Positions 1-9,459 of a stretch of DNA of 48,708 nt are shown piece by piece (the stretch's first letter is position 1; the number at the start of each line of letters is the position of its first letter). The stretch covers positions 67,775-116,482 of the forward strand of contig DFKY01000021.1 of the NCBI GenBank assembly GCA_002374095.1. The letters are read 5' to 3'. Under the pieces are notes generated by a model, which saw only the letters and a program-made list of their open reading frames with translations, searched no databases and was not told the origin of the DNA. The position numbers and the translations under genes were made by a program. Source of the stretch: Lachnospiraceae bacterium UBA3633 (GTDB taxonomy: Bacteria > Bacillota > Clostridia > Lachnospirales > Lachnospiraceae).

Positions 1-24
1 GGGGTTCGATTCCCCCGTGTCTCA
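1..24 (+). tRNA. 3' end of a tRNA, truncated by window edge
   Basis: The first bases form a T-arm (GGGG, loop TTCGATT, CCCC), followed by a 7-nt acceptor strand GTGTCTC and discriminator A. No CCA is encoded, as for the tRNAs at 32770 and 32846. The anticodon lies outside the window, so the identity cannot be given. Confidence 0.75.
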
Positions 25-78
25 CATTTTATATAATAAGTATTTTTATTATGGGTGACAGTATGTCATCTATTTTTG

Positions 79-108
79 TGGCAAATTAGTAAAAAAATAT
101 GATATAAT
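79..108 (+). promoter_or_regulatory. Candidate promoter of cca, very close to its start codon
   Basis: There is a perfect TATAAT at 103-108 and a weak -35 (TGGCAA) at 79-84, 18 nt upstream. The predicted transcription start, about 7 nt past the -10, falls at about 115, next to the ATG at 116. No Shine-Dalgarno sequence precedes the ATG. Confidence 0.5.
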
Positions 109-115
109 ATTTCAA

Positions 116-1387
116 ATGCAGACTTCTAGCACAAAAAAACTTTATATACCAAAGTATCCAAAGTTAATAATTGATACTTTAAAAAAAGCAGGTTTTGATG
201 CGTACATAGTTGGTGGATGTGTGAGAGATGAATTGATCGGTAAGAAACCATCAGATTATGATATCACAACAAATGCGAAGCCAGTTGACATAAAGAAGAT
301 ATTTAAGAAAACGATTGACACTGGCATAAAGCATGGTACTGTAAGCGTTATATTTTATGACAACGGCAAGCCTCGTGTGTATGAAGTCACTACTTATAGA
401 GTAGATGGTGAGTATGATGATGCAAGACATCCTAAAAATGTCGTATTCGTTGATGATCTCAAAGAAGATTTAAGGCGTAGAGATTTTACGATAAATGCGA
501 TGGCATATAATGATGATAAAGGGCTTGTGGATGAATTTGATGGAAGGGGAGATTTGACTAAAAAAATAGTGAGAGCTGTAGGAAATCCCTATGATCGCTT
601 TGGCGAAGATGCACTTAGAATCTTGAGAGCTGTAAGGTTTGCAGCAAAACTTGGATTTGATATAGAATCAGAAACTAAAAAAGCGATACCATTTTTTGCA
701 AAAAATTTAAGTCTTATTAGCAAAGAAAGGATACAGGTAGAGCTTACAAAGATATTGACATCTGATAATCCTATGTATATAAGACTTGCTTATGATCTTG
801 GACTTGCAAAATACATATGTGATGGTTTTGATCGCATAAAGTTAGGTCATGTAGAAAAAAATCTACCAGTTTATCTAGCATATGCAGCACTACTATACAA
901 TATGGAATCAGATTTTGCATATAATTTTCTAAAAGACCTTAAGCTTGATAATGTGACGATAGATAGAGTAGTAGCTCTTATATCTGCAAAAGCTTATTAT
1001 AAAAGGATTTTGAAATTATCAAAGCATCAAGATTTGACTATAAAATACAATGGACTTGATGCTCTCATAAAAGAGTCTATTGATTATCTAAAATATGATT
1101 TGATATATGATTTTATTTACTTACTACGTATGAATGGAGAAAACCTCAAAGTCATAACATTTTATGAAGAAAAGGTGAGATTCTTTGCAGGAAGAAAGAT
1201 ACCTATATTTATAAAAGATTTGAAGATAAATGGCAATGACTTGATTGAGATTGGTTTTATAGGAGAGGAGATAGGAGCGGCTTTGAAAAATCTTCAAAAA
1301 ATAGTTCATAATAATTATAAATTGAATGACAAAAAACTATTGCAAGATATAGCAAAAAAAGCATATAATATATATAAAAGCATTTAA
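116..1387 (+). CDS. cca: CCA-adding enzyme / tRNA nucleotidyltransferase
   Basis: This enzyme completes or repairs the 3' CCA of tRNAs in the cytosol. The class II nucleotidyltransferase head is clear: GGCVRD at residues 33-38, DYD metal ligands at 47-49, RRDFTINA at 121-128 and the RILRAVRFAAKLGF motif near 168-181. The rest is an alpha-helical tRNA-binding region. At 423 residues it fits the bacterial family. tRNA genes in this window lack encoded CCA, so such an activity is needed. The ATG at 116 has no Shine-Dalgarno sequence, but the family-conserved sequence starts within a few residues, so a later start is unlikely. A poly(A) polymerase role is the main alternative. Confidence 0.93.
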   Translation: MQTSSTKKLYIPKYPKLIIDTLKKAGFDAYIVGGCVRDELIGKKPSDYDITTNAKPVDIKKIFKKTIDTGIKHGTVSVIFYDNGKPRVYEVTTYRVDGEYDDARHPKNVVFVDDLKEDLRRRDFTINAMAYNDDKGLVDEFDGRGDLTKKIVRAVGNPYDRFGEDALRILRAVRFAAKLGFDIESETKKAIPFFAKNLSLISKERIQVELTKILTSDNPMYIRLAYDLGLAKYICDGFDRIKLGHVEKNLPVYLAYAALLYNMESDFAYNFLKDLKLDNVTIDRVVALISAKAYYKRILKLSKHQDLTIKYNGLDALIKESIDYLKYDLIYDFIYLLRMNGENLKVITFYEEKVRFFAGRKIPIFIKDLKINGNDLIEIGFIGEEIGAALKNLQKIVHNNYKLNDKKLLQDIAKKAYNIYKSI

Positions 1388-1422
1388 TTTTCACATATAT
1401 TATCTATTAAATGGAGGATATC

Positions 1423-3126
1423 ATGGATTATAGAGTTGAATACGAAAAATGGAAAAATTTAAGTTTTCTTGATAAGGGGATGAAAGAAGAACTTGAAAAG
1501 ATAGCGAATGATGATGAGGCGATTAAGAATCAGTTTTCGTGTTTTGTTGAATTTGGTACAGCTGGTATGCGTGGAACTATGGGTGTTGGCCCTAACCGCA
1601 TGAATTATCTTACTATAAGAAGGACAACTCTTGGGCTTGCAAAGTTTATAGTGAAGAATGGTGGGCAAGATAGAGGAGTCATTATAACTTATGACTGTAG
1701 AAATCATTCCAAGGAATTTGCTTATTATACAGCAAGCGTATTGTCTGAATTCAATATAAAAGTATATATATCTAAAAAGCTTAGACCTACTCCATTTTTG
1801 TCTTTTGCTGTCCTATATATGAAGGCGTATGCCGGAATTAATATTACAGCATCTCACAATAGAAAAGAAGATAATGGTTATAAGATTTATCTAAAAGATG
1901 GTGCTCAATTTTCACCACCTGAAGACAAAGTAATTATTGATTTAGTTAATAATATTACTGATGAAGAGATTTTTGTAGATCCAAAGAAAGTAAAACCAAA
2001 TAAAAATCTTATAAAAATCATTCCAAAGTCAGTAGAAGATGAGTTCTTAAAGAGAGCACTTGATTGTGTAATACATAAAGACTTCTGCAAAAAATATGGT
2101 AAAGATTTGTCTGTCGTGTATACTCCTCTTCATGGTACTGGATATACATTCTTAAAAGATGGATTTAAAAAAGCAGGATTTACTAATGTGCATGTTGTAA
2201 AAGAACAAAATGATGAGTGTGGCGATTTTAAGACAATTCCTTATCCAAATCCAGAAACAGCACCAGCATTTGATCTTGCAGTAAAGCTTGCAAAAAAAGT
2301 TGATGCAGATGTGTGCGTGGCTACTGATCCAGATGCTGATAGGATGGGTGTATGGGTTAAGGTTAAAAAAGGAAAATACATATCACTTAATGGCAATGAA
2401 CTTGAATCATGTATATTTGAATATGTATCTTACTTTAAGAACAAGACAATGGATCTAACTAAAGCACTTGCTGTTAAATCATTTGTGACTACAAGAATGC
2501 TTGATGCTATAGCAAAGCGTTATAAAGTTGAGCTAAAAGAGACACCAACAGGATTTAAGTGGATTGGAAAAGAAGTAAATAAGAGTAGCAAGAAGTTGAT
2601 ATTTGCAGGTGAAGAGTCATACGGATGCGCTCTTTCTGACTATGTAAGAGACAAAGATGGCATAGGAACGACGCTTTTTGTATGTGAGATGGTATTAGCA
2701 CTTAAGAAGGCTGGGCTTACACTTTATGATTTATTGCACCTTTTATATAGCCATTATGGCGTGCATAAGTGTTATGCATTTTCTATGGTGTATGAAGGCA
2801 TAACTGGCAAAGAAAAAATGGCATCTATGATGGATAAGCTTAGAAATAATCCGTTTAGTAAATTGACTGATATAAAAGTGACAAAAATACTTGATTATAA
2901 GACTAATATGGTAAAAGATATAGTTAAGAAAAAAACATATCCATTTGAGTTTGGCAGTACCAATACACTTAAGTTTTTCCTAGAAGATAATAGCACGGCT
3001 ACTATAAGACCATCTGGAACTGAACCAAAGATAAAAATATATTTTGACATAATTGATAAAGACGAAGCACTTGCTGACAACAAGGCAAAAATTCTTGAAA
3101 GCGCTATGAGAAAGGAACTATCTTAG
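1423..3126 (+). CDS. pgcA: Phospho-sugar mutase (alpha-phosphoglucomutase / phosphomannomutase)
   Basis: A 567-residue alpha-D-phosphohexomutase that interconverts hexose 1- and 6-phosphates, supplying glucose-1-phosphate for UDP-glucose and envelope polysaccharides. The four signature loops are present in order: TASHNRKEDNG with the phosphoserine, DPDADRMG for metal, GEESYGCA for sugar specificity and RPSGTEPKIKIY for the phosphate. I chose the ATG at 1423 because the in-frame ATG at 1411 overlaps the ribosome site ATGGAGG. It follows cca by 35 bp and precedes the actin gene by 8 bp, so they are probably cotranscribed. The exact sugar preference cannot be read from sequence. Confidence 0.9.
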   Translation: MDYRVEYEKWKNLSFLDKGMKEELEKIANDDEAIKNQFSCFVEFGTAGMRGTMGVGPNRMNYLTIRRTTLGLAKFIVKNGGQDRGVIITYDCRNHSKEFAYYTASVLSEFNIKVYISKKLRPTPFLSFAVLYMKAYAGINITASHNRKEDNGYKIYLKDGAQFSPPEDKVIIDLVNNITDEEIFVDPKKVKPNKNLIKIIPKSVEDEFLKRALDCVIHKDFCKKYGKDLSVVYTPLHGTGYTFLKDGFKKAGFTNVHVVKEQNDECGDFKTIPYPNPETAPAFDLAVKLAKKVDADVCVATDPDADRMGVWVKVKKGKYISLNGNELESCIFEYVSYFKNKTMDLTKALAVKSFVTTRMLDAIAKRYKVELKETPTGFKWIGKEVNKSSKKLIFAGEESYGCALSDYVRDKDGIGTTLFVCEMVLALKKAGLTLYDLLHLLYSHYGVHKCYAFSMVYEGITGKEKMASMMDKLRNNPFSKLTDIKVTKILDYKTNMVKDIVKKKTYPFEFGSTNTLKFFLEDNSTATIRPSGTEPKIKIYFDIIDKDEALADNKAKILESAMRKELS

Positions 3127-3134
3127 GAGGATAT

Positions 3135-4148
3135 ATGGCTTTTTTTAGCAGTAGTGATATAGGAATAGATCTTGGCACCTCATCAATTCTTGTCTATGTG
3201 AAAGGCAAAGGACTTCATTTAAAGGAGCCATCAGTAGTGGCGATAAGCACTATCGATAATATGCCTATTGCATATGGTGAGGAGGCAAGAAGGATGATAG
3301 GAAGGACTCCTGATAATGTGAAGGCAATACGCCCACTAAAACATGGAGTCATTTCCAATATAACTTTGACAGAAAAGATGCTTAAGCATTATATAGAAGA
3401 AGCTATTGGCAAAGTCTCACTTAGAAAGCCAAGAGTGGTAATTTGCGTCCCAGCTATGTGTACAGAGATTGAAAAGAAAGCTGTAGAAGATGCAGCATAC
3501 GCTGCGGGAGCAAGAACTGTTGATATTATAGAGGAGCCACTGGCAGCAGCACTTGGAGCAGATATTGATGTAGATAAGCCAGAAGGTAATATGATAGTAG
3601 ATATAGGTGGTGGAACTACAGATATAGCTGTCATTGCACTTGGAGGCATAGTGTGTGCCAACTCGATAAAAATAGCAGGTGATGATTTTGACCAAGCAAT
3701 TATTGATTACTTGAAAAATCAGCATCACCTACTCGTTGGAGATAGGACAGCAGAACAAATCAAAATAAGTCTTGCTCGTGCCATACCACTTAGTGATACA
3801 GAGAAACCTATGACAATGGCTGTGAAAGGTAGAAGTACACAAAACGGCTATCCAGGTGAGAAACTAATTGGGGATGATGATATTTATTTCGTATTGAAAG
3901 AACTTGTAGAAGAGATTTTGAGAGGTATAAAAAAAGTTTTTGAGCTTACACCACCAGAACTTGCGGCTGATATATTTGATAAAGGTATATATCTTACAGG
4001 TGGTGGATCGCAAATCTATGGCTTGGATCAAGCTATAAAGGCAGAGATCGGAGTTGAGTGTCTGAGAGTGGATGACCCACTTAGAGCAGTAATCCTTGGC
4101 ATACAAAAGAGAATAATGATGTCGGAGAGACAAGAAGAAAATAATTAA
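3135..4148 (+). CDS. mreB: MreB/Mbl-family bacterial actin
   Basis: A cytoskeletal ATPase that forms membrane-associated filaments guiding lateral cell-wall synthesis. Actin-fold motifs are visible: phosphate-1 IGIDLGTSS at residues 9-17, EEP at 133-135, phosphate-2 DIGGGTTD at 156-163 and the adenosine motif TGGGSQIYGLD near the C-terminus. The length of 337 is normal. AGGAGGATAT precedes the ATG. mreC and mreD are not adjacent, so this could equally be an Mbl or MreBH paralog. Its stop codon overlaps the recD2 start. Confidence 0.9.
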   Translation: MAFFSSSDIGIDLGTSSILVYVKGKGLHLKEPSVVAISTIDNMPIAYGEEARRMIGRTPDNVKAIRPLKHGVISNITLTEKMLKHYIEEAIGKVSLRKPRVVICVPAMCTEIEKKAVEDAAYAAGARTVDIIEEPLAAALGADIDVDKPEGNMIVDIGGGTTDIAVIALGGIVCANSIKIAGDDFDQAIIDYLKNQHHLLVGDRTAEQIKISLARAIPLSDTEKPMTMAVKGRSTQNGYPGEKLIGDDDIYFVLKELVEEILRGIKKVFELTPPELAADIFDKGIYLTGGGSQIYGLDQAIKAEIGVECLRVDDPLRAVILGIQKRIMMSERQEENN

Positions 4149-6238
4149 TGAAAATATCTGGCACTATTGAAAGCATTATATATCGGAGTGAAAAGAATGG
4201 TTATACGGTTTTCCTGGTTAACGCCAGTAAAACCGTTTTTACATTTGTTGGAAATATTGTAAAGCTAAATGTAGGTGAAACTATAGATGCAGAAGTTGAA
4301 GAGACATATCATCCGCAGTATGGAAGGCAATATAAAATCCTCACATATGAGATAAAACTTTTAGATGATGATCTTGAAGCTGTGAGTAAGTTTATATTAT
4401 CGCTTAAGATAAAAGGCGTTGGAGAGGTAGCGACAAGGCGGATAATAGATCGATTTGGCAATGACACTTTAGATATTATTAAAAATGACCCTGAAAAGCT
4501 ATATGAAATAAAAGGCATGAACTATGAAAAGATAGATAAGTTAAGCGAGAAGATAAATGAGAGAATAGACGAGATAGATACAGTGGTTGAGCTTGAAAAA
4601 TATAAACTCGGACCAAAAGCGATAGAAAAAATCATAAATAAATATGGCACGAAGGCATCTAAAATCATAAGCGATAACCCATATAAATTGGCTATTGATA
4701 TAGAAGGGATAGGATTTGCTATATGCGATAAGATAGCTTATCAAAATGGTATGTCACCTGATTCAGAAAAGAGGCTTGAAGCAGGGATTGTCTATATACT
4801 GGAAAATGCTTTTACAGCAGGTAATGTCTATATGCCAAAGGATGAACTATTATCTGAAGTGACAAAGGCTCTTTCACTGAAAAAAGATATGAATATTGAA
4901 GATGCTATATATAATCTTGAAGCAAGTTTAAAAATTAAAACTGACAAGATGGATGATATAGACATTGTCTTTTTAAGACATGCATATGCTACAGAAAAAA
5001 AACTTACCAATTTACTTTATGAGAAAAAAGATAATATAAATATTATAACAGGTGGACCGGGGACAGGAAAGACATATAACATAAAAAAATACTTAAATGA
5101 AGCAATGGACAAAGGCTTAAAAGTAGCAATTGCTGCACCGACAGGTAGGGCGGCAAAAAGAATCAACGAAGTGACAGGGTATGACGCAAAGACTATACAT
5201 AGACTACTTGAATGTGTAAGCGGAGAGGATGACAGAAAAGTTTATTTTAATAAAAATGAGGATAATAAACTTGACATAGATTTATTGATTGTTGACGAGA
5301 TGAGTATGGTGGATGAGAGTCTTATGTGTGCGCTAATTAGTGCAGTGCCTGATATGACAGCAATAATACTTGTAGGAGATGTGGATCAACTTCCATCAGT
5401 TGGAGCAGGTCAAGTACTTAGCGATATGATTAAATCAGGGCTTTTTAAAGTGGTTAAACTTGATAAGATATATAGACAAGATGAGGGTAGCAATATTGCA
5501 ATTAATGCACATCTAATAAATGATGGAAAAGGGATTGATTTGAAGACAAGAAAAAATGACTTTGTGTTTGTTCATAAAAATAGTGACTATAATGTAAAAG
5601 AAAGTATAAAACAACTTGTATCAAAGGATATAAAAGAGCATTTTGGGATAGGAAGTGATGGGATACAGGTCATATGTCCATCAAAGGTAGGGAGTTGTGG
5701 AGTTGCTACGCTAAATTATATATTGCAGGAAGAATTAAATGGAGAAGATTATAGAAAAGTAGAGCTAAAAGTAGCAGACACACTTTTTAGAGTTGGCGAT
5801 AAAGTTATGCAGACAACAAATAATTATGATATACCATATGATATAGTTGACAGTGATAATAATGTTATAGATCAAGGAGCAGGTGTTTTCAATGGTGATA
5901 TAGGAGAGATAATAGAGATAGATGACGTCGAAAGTAGCATGGTAGTAAAATATGATGATAGACTTGTATACTATCTAAGAGAAGACATAAAAGATCTGTC
6001 GCTCGCCTATGCTATAACAGTCCATAAATCTCAAGGCTCTGAATATGATGTAGTTATCATGCCGATGGTAAAAGCACCATATAAACTTATGACAAGAAAG
6101 ATACTTTATACAGCAATGACAAGAGCGAAAAAGTGTATGATATTTGTTGGAAATGAAGAAAGTTTTAATTATATGAAAGATAATAAAGATGAGATAGAGA
6201 GGTACTCGGCTCTTTGCAGCAAATTGTATATAAGGTAG
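4148..6238 (+). CDS. recD2: RecD2 family ATP-dependent DNA helicase
   Basis: A superfamily 1B 5'-3' helicase of the RecBC-independent RecD2 type, acting in DNA repair. The N-terminal part (about 1-290) has the OB-like and helix-hairpin-helix region typical of RecD2. The helicase core follows with Walker A GGPGTGKT near 302-309, motif II DEMSMVDE near 383, GDVDQLPSVGAG, the SLAYAITVHKSQGSE motif and the C-terminal LYTAMTRAKK. The start overlaps the actin stop as TAATG, suggesting translational coupling. At 696 residues it is slightly short but complete. Confidence 0.92.
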   Translation: MKISGTIESIIYRSEKNGYTVFLVNASKTVFTFVGNIVKLNVGETIDAEVEETYHPQYGRQYKILTYEIKLLDDDLEAVSKFILSLKIKGVGEVATRRIIDRFGNDTLDIIKNDPEKLYEIKGMNYEKIDKLSEKINERIDEIDTVVELEKYKLGPKAIEKIINKYGTKASKIISDNPYKLAIDIEGIGFAICDKIAYQNGMSPDSEKRLEAGIVYILENAFTAGNVYMPKDELLSEVTKALSLKKDMNIEDAIYNLEASLKIKTDKMDDIDIVFLRHAYATEKKLTNLLYEKKDNINIITGGPGTGKTYNIKKYLNEAMDKGLKVAIAAPTGRAAKRINEVTGYDAKTIHRLLECVSGEDDRKVYFNKNEDNKLDIDLLIVDEMSMVDESLMCALISAVPDMTAIILVGDVDQLPSVGAGQVLSDMIKSGLFKVVKLDKIYRQDEGSNIAINAHLINDGKGIDLKTRKNDFVFVHKNSDYNVKESIKQLVSKDIKEHFGIGSDGIQVICPSKVGSCGVATLNYILQEELNGEDYRKVELKVADTLFRVGDKVMQTTNNYDIPYDIVDSDNNVIDQGAGVFNGDIGEIIEIDDVESSMVVKYDDRLVYYLREDIKDLSLAYAITVHKSQGSEYDVVIMPMVKAPYKLMTRKILYTAMTRAKKCMIFVGNEESFNYMKDNKDEIERYSALCSKLYIR

Positions 6239-6251
6239 TAGTTAAATATAT

Positions 6252-6989
6252 ATGACATTAGAAGACATAAAAAAGTTTATATTTCCAAGTCGCTGTGTCC
6301 TTTGCGATAATGTACTTCCGTATGGGGATAAATTAAGAAATGAATATTTGTGTGATGATTGCAGAGAGAAACTTGAATATATAAAAAAACCAACTTGTAA
6401 AAAATGTGGTGCGATGATAAGTAGTGACAAGGATCAGTATTGCGTAAGATGCGAGAGAGAGATGCACGAAAGTTTTATATGCGGTTTTGGTTTACTTAGA
6501 TACAACGATTATGTGAAAGAATCACTTCATAAGATAAAGTATAGTAGAAGAAAAGAATACATTGACTTCTATGGAAAAATGCTGGCAAAGGTTTATAAGG
6601 AAAGGTTTAGGAACATAAATCCAGAATGTTTTGTGCCTGTACCTATTCATAGCGAAAGACTACGTGAGCGTAATTTTAATCAGTCAAGTGTGCTTGCGAA
6701 TGTCTTATCAAGAGAACTTGCAAGATATGATATAGATATACCAGTTGATGAAAATATAATATTTAGAAAGAAAAACACAAGAGTTTTGAATAAACTTGAC
6801 GATAAAGATAGAAAGATAGAGCTTGATGATGCATTTACCACAAATGATTCATCACATATAGAAAAAGCTATGATAGTTGATGATATATATACAACTGGAT
6901 CGACAATAGAAAAAGTTGCCAAAGAGCTTAAAAAATCAGGAATAAAAGAAGTTTATTTTGTTGTTGTAGCGGTTGTGGATAATTTATAA
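6252..6989 (+). CDS. comFC: ComF-family phosphoribosyltransferase-like protein
   Basis: Related to ComFC/GntX proteins, which in competent bacteria help internalise transforming DNA; the role outside competence is unclear. Eight cysteines in four CxxC pairs (15/18, 34/37, 49/52, 64/67) form the N-terminal zinc domain. A type I phosphoribosyltransferase fold follows, with PRPP loop MIVDDIYTTGST near residues 200-211. It sits 13 bp after recD2 and 1 bp before rlmH, so it is in the same transcript. The ribosome site is weak (AGGTAG, long spacing). Confidence 0.88.
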   Translation: MTLEDIKKFIFPSRCVLCDNVLPYGDKLRNEYLCDDCREKLEYIKKPTCKKCGAMISSDKDQYCVRCEREMHESFICGFGLLRYNDYVKESLHKIKYSRRKEYIDFYGKMLAKVYKERFRNINPECFVPVPIHSERLRERNFNQSSVLANVLSRELARYDIDIPVDENIIFRKKNTRVLNKLDDKDRKIELDDAFTTNDSSHIEKAMIVDDIYTTGSTIEKVAKELKKSGIKEVYFVVVAVVDNL

Positions 6990-6990
6990 G

Positions 6991-7479
6991 ATGAAGATAA
7001 GTATAGTAGCAGTAGGCAAAATTAAAGAAAATTATCTAAGGGAAGCAATAAGTGAATACGAGAAGCGGCTTTCAAAGTTTTGCGATTTAAATATTATTGA
7101 AATTGAAGAAAAAAATGCAAAGGATGAAGATAAAAGTGCCATACTCAAATCTATGCAAGATGAAGCGGCTCTCATCATAAAGAAAATAAAAGATATCTCG
7201 ACGGATAAAAAATACCTAATAGCTCTTGATATAGATGGCAAAGAATTAGATACATTGAAGCTTCATAGTAAACTACGAGATGAGATGGTAAAAGGCTCGT
7301 CTCACATAGTGTTTATAATTGGTGGATCTTATGGTCTTGATAAAAGCGTAAAAGACATAGTTGATTATAGACTTAGTTTCTCAAAGCTTACTTTTCCACA
7401 TCAGCTTTTCAGAGTGATTTTACTCGAGCAAATATATAGGATTTTCAAAATAGATAGAAATGAACCTTATCACAAGTGA
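6991..7479 (+). CDS. rlmH: 23S rRNA (pseudouridine-1915-N3) methyltransferase RlmH
   Basis: Methylates pseudouridine 1915 in helix 69 of 23S rRNA using S-adenosylmethionine. The 162-residue SPOUT protein shows the conserved start MKISIVAVGKIKE, the SAM loop IIGGSYGLD and the canonical C-terminus FPHQLFRVILLEQIYR...EPYHK. I chose the ATG at 6991, one base after the comFC stop; the upstream in-frame GTG lies inside comFC. There is no good ribosome site, so coupling to comFC is likely. Confidence 0.95.
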   Translation: MKISIVAVGKIKENYLREAISEYEKRLSKFCDLNIIEIEEKNAKDEDKSAILKSMQDEAALIIKKIKDISTDKKYLIALDIDGKELDTLKLHSKLRDEMVKGSSHIVFIIGGSYGLDKSVKDIVDYRLSFSKLTFPHQLFRVILLEQIYRIFKIDRNEPYHK

Positions 7480-7495
7480 GTTTTTGTGGTAAAAT
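7467..7495 (+). promoter_or_regulatory. Candidate promoter of the BspA-like gene
   Basis: TTATCA at 7467-7472 and TAAAAT at 7490-7495 are 17 nt apart. The predicted start of transcription (about 7502) is almost on the ATG at 7504. The -35 lies inside the conserved rlmH 3' end, so the match may be fortuitous. Confidence 0.35.
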
Positions 7496-7503
7496 AATTA
7501 TTT

Positions 7504-8961
7504 ATGAAAGGTTTAGAAAGACGCATTAAAAATAAGTTTATAGTAAGGATATTCTTTGTCCTTGTATTTTTTATACTACAGATAGATAAAGTATTTGCAA
7601 ATCCTTATACCATGTGTAATGGAAGTGAGTTCAATAAGCGGGTAAGGACTTTTTTAAACAATGGGGATGAGTATGCTAAAACAGTCCCGTATATTTTAAG
7701 ATTTGAGCGTGGCAATGCCAATGATATTCCTTCTGACCCTAATTTAATATTGGATGTGTCAGAAGATAATGATGGAACAGTATTCGTGTATGTAAAAGAA
7801 AAGCATTTTTTCTCTTCACATACGGTAGAAAGATATTTGCATTGGTTTTCAGATGGCACAGTATCTTTTAATGATGATGCAGCATATATGTTTAGTGGTT
7901 TTGACTGCCTTAGGACAGCGGATTTGTCAGATTTCGCATATGTCAACGATCTTCATGATACAAGATATATGTTTGCAAATTGCAAAAGCTTGGAACGGAT
8001 TAAATTCAAAAAGACAAATGAAAAGCCTTTGACACTTACTGAAGTGCAGGGTATGTTTTTCAATTGTCAAAGTTTGAAAAGTATAGATTTTACATATTTT
8101 ACTACTGACCATGTAGATAATATGGATGAGATGTTTTATAGGTGTTATAATCTAAAAAACATTCACGTTATTAATGATAGATGGAACATAGAATCTGTGT
8201 GGACATTTAATAGAATGTTTTCTGATTGCTATCTACTTACAACCAATGATGGAACAAGAGCGGTAGATGTACCCGAAGATGGGTATTGGAAATATGCAGT
8301 AGTTGGTGGTGATAAGAAAGAGGGATTTTTAAAAGACATTAACTATACTTATACTGACTATGGACATCCCAATGAAACAGTACCAATTGATGATGACGGT
8401 TATATAAATGTACAACCAGAAACTACAGCAAATTATGCTGAAGAACCAGAAGATGGCAGCGTTTCAGAAAATGGCATAACGCCATATGTCGGCGATAGTT
8501 CTACTGGATATGGAGCCACAAAAGAGACTGGATTATCTGGTGATGTATATAATGGTGAGTCGGAAGTGAGACCAAGTAGTGAAAGTGCGGGAAGCGGCGA
8601 GACGAGTGCAGCTGAAAATGTGGTCACAGAGATTATAGAATCATCAGAAACTATAGAGACTATAGATAGTAACAAAGTAGAAGAGAGTGTAATTGCACCA
8701 GAAGAAAGTACAGAAGTATCTGAAGAAAGAGCAGAAGAACAGCAAAATGATGTACTTGAATCAAGTGATGGTAGACGAATTATAGAAATAGACGGAAAAG
8801 AAGGTACAGATGAAGGAAGTTTAGAAAAGACACTTGAAGAAAACACAGATTTTATAATACTTGCACTTGTTATCTTGATTATAGTGATACTTTTGCTTAT
8901 AGGTATGGTTATATATCTTTTTAAGGGTAGCACGGGAGGAAAAAACTCTACAAAAATGTAA
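7504..8961 (+). CDS. BspA-like (DUF285) surface protein with C-terminal membrane anchor
   Basis: A predicted cell-surface protein. Residues 1-33 form a signal peptide with a basic head and hydrophobic core ending FA. Residues about 120-240 contain DUF285/BspA-type leucine-rich units, recognisable from repeated MF.(N/R)C.(S/N)L..I patterns. Residues about 290-445 are a low-complexity Ser/Thr/Glu stalk. A strong transmembrane helix at about 450-473 and a short basic tail anchor it; no LPxTG motif is seen. Proteins of this type often mediate adhesion, but its ligand is unknown. It lies 24 bp after rlmH, with no Shine-Dalgarno sequence before the ATG. Confidence 0.8.
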   Translation: MKGLERRIKNKFIVRIFFVLVFFILQIDKVFANPYTMCNGSEFNKRVRTFLNNGDEYAKTVPYILRFERGNANDIPSDPNLILDVSEDNDGTVFVYVKEKHFFSSHTVERYLHWFSDGTVSFNDDAAYMFSGFDCLRTADLSDFAYVNDLHDTRYMFANCKSLERIKFKKTNEKPLTLTEVQGMFFNCQSLKSIDFTYFTTDHVDNMDEMFYRCYNLKNIHVINDRWNIESVWTFNRMFSDCYLLTTNDGTRAVDVPEDGYWKYAVVGGDKKEGFLKDINYTYTDYGHPNETVPIDDDGYINVQPETTANYAEEPEDGSVSENGITPYVGDSSTGYGATKETGLSGDVYNGESEVRPSSESAGSGETSAAENVVTEIIESSETIETIDSNKVEESVIAPEESTEVSEERAEEQQNDVLESSDGRRIIEIDGKEGTDEGSLEKTLEENTDFIILALVILIIVILLLIGMVIYLFKGSTGGKNSTKM

Positions 8962-8976
8962 ATTAAGGAGAAGCGT

Positions 8977-9459
8977 ATGAGAAATGAATTATTAAAGTTA
9001 ATAGAAAAGAATAGCAAAATTGATATTGCTGATCTTGCGAAGATGCTTGGAGTAAGCGAAGTGGATATAGCAAATGAACTATCAGCACTTGAAAAAGAAG
9101 GTATAATATGCGGTTATCTTACACTTATAGATTGGGAGAAGACAAGCGTTGAAAAAGTGACAGGGCTTATAGAGGTCCGTGTGACACCACAGAGAGGTAA
9201 AGGATTTGATAGAATAGCAGAGCGTATATATAATTATCCTGAAGTGAAATCCGTATATCTCATCTCAGGCGCATATGATTTGCTTGTCACACTTGAAGAA
9301 GATACTTTAAAGGAAATAGCAAGTTTTGTATCTGATAAACTATCTACAATAGATGAAGTAATAAGCACTGCAACACACTTTATCTTAAAGAAGTATAAAG
9401 ATCATGGAACGATATTTGGAAATATCTCAAAAGATGAGAGAGAGGCATTTACACTATGA
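8977..9459 (+). CDS. Lrp/AsnC family transcriptional regulator
   Basis: A 160-residue feast/famine regulator. Residues 1-55 form the winged helix-turn-helix (IADLAKMLGVSEVDIANELSAL) and residues about 65-145 the RAM ligand-binding domain. AAGGAG lies just upstream of the ATG. It overlaps the following aminotransferase by 4 bp (ATGA), so the pair is translationally coupled; a plausible role is sensing the amino acid that the aminotransferase handles. The effector cannot be read from sequence. Confidence 0.88.
   Translation: MRNELLKLIEKNSKIDIADLAKMLGVSEVDIANELSALEKEGIICGYLTLIDWEKTSVEKVTGLIEVRVTPQRGKGFDRIAERIYNYPEVKSVYLISGAYDLLVTLEEDTLKEIASFVSDKLSTIDEVISTATHFILKKYKDHGTIFGNISKDEREAFTL

Noticed and set aside
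1411..1422. An earlier ATG for the phosphohexomutase.
   Set aside because: It overlaps the GGAGG ribosome site that serves the ATG at 1423.
7458..7482. The rlmH 3' end resembles the SCC attachment site (TTATCA-AAGTGA pattern).
   Set aside because: The pattern follows from the conserved RlmH C-terminus EPYHK. No ccr recombinase, second att copy or cassette is present downstream.
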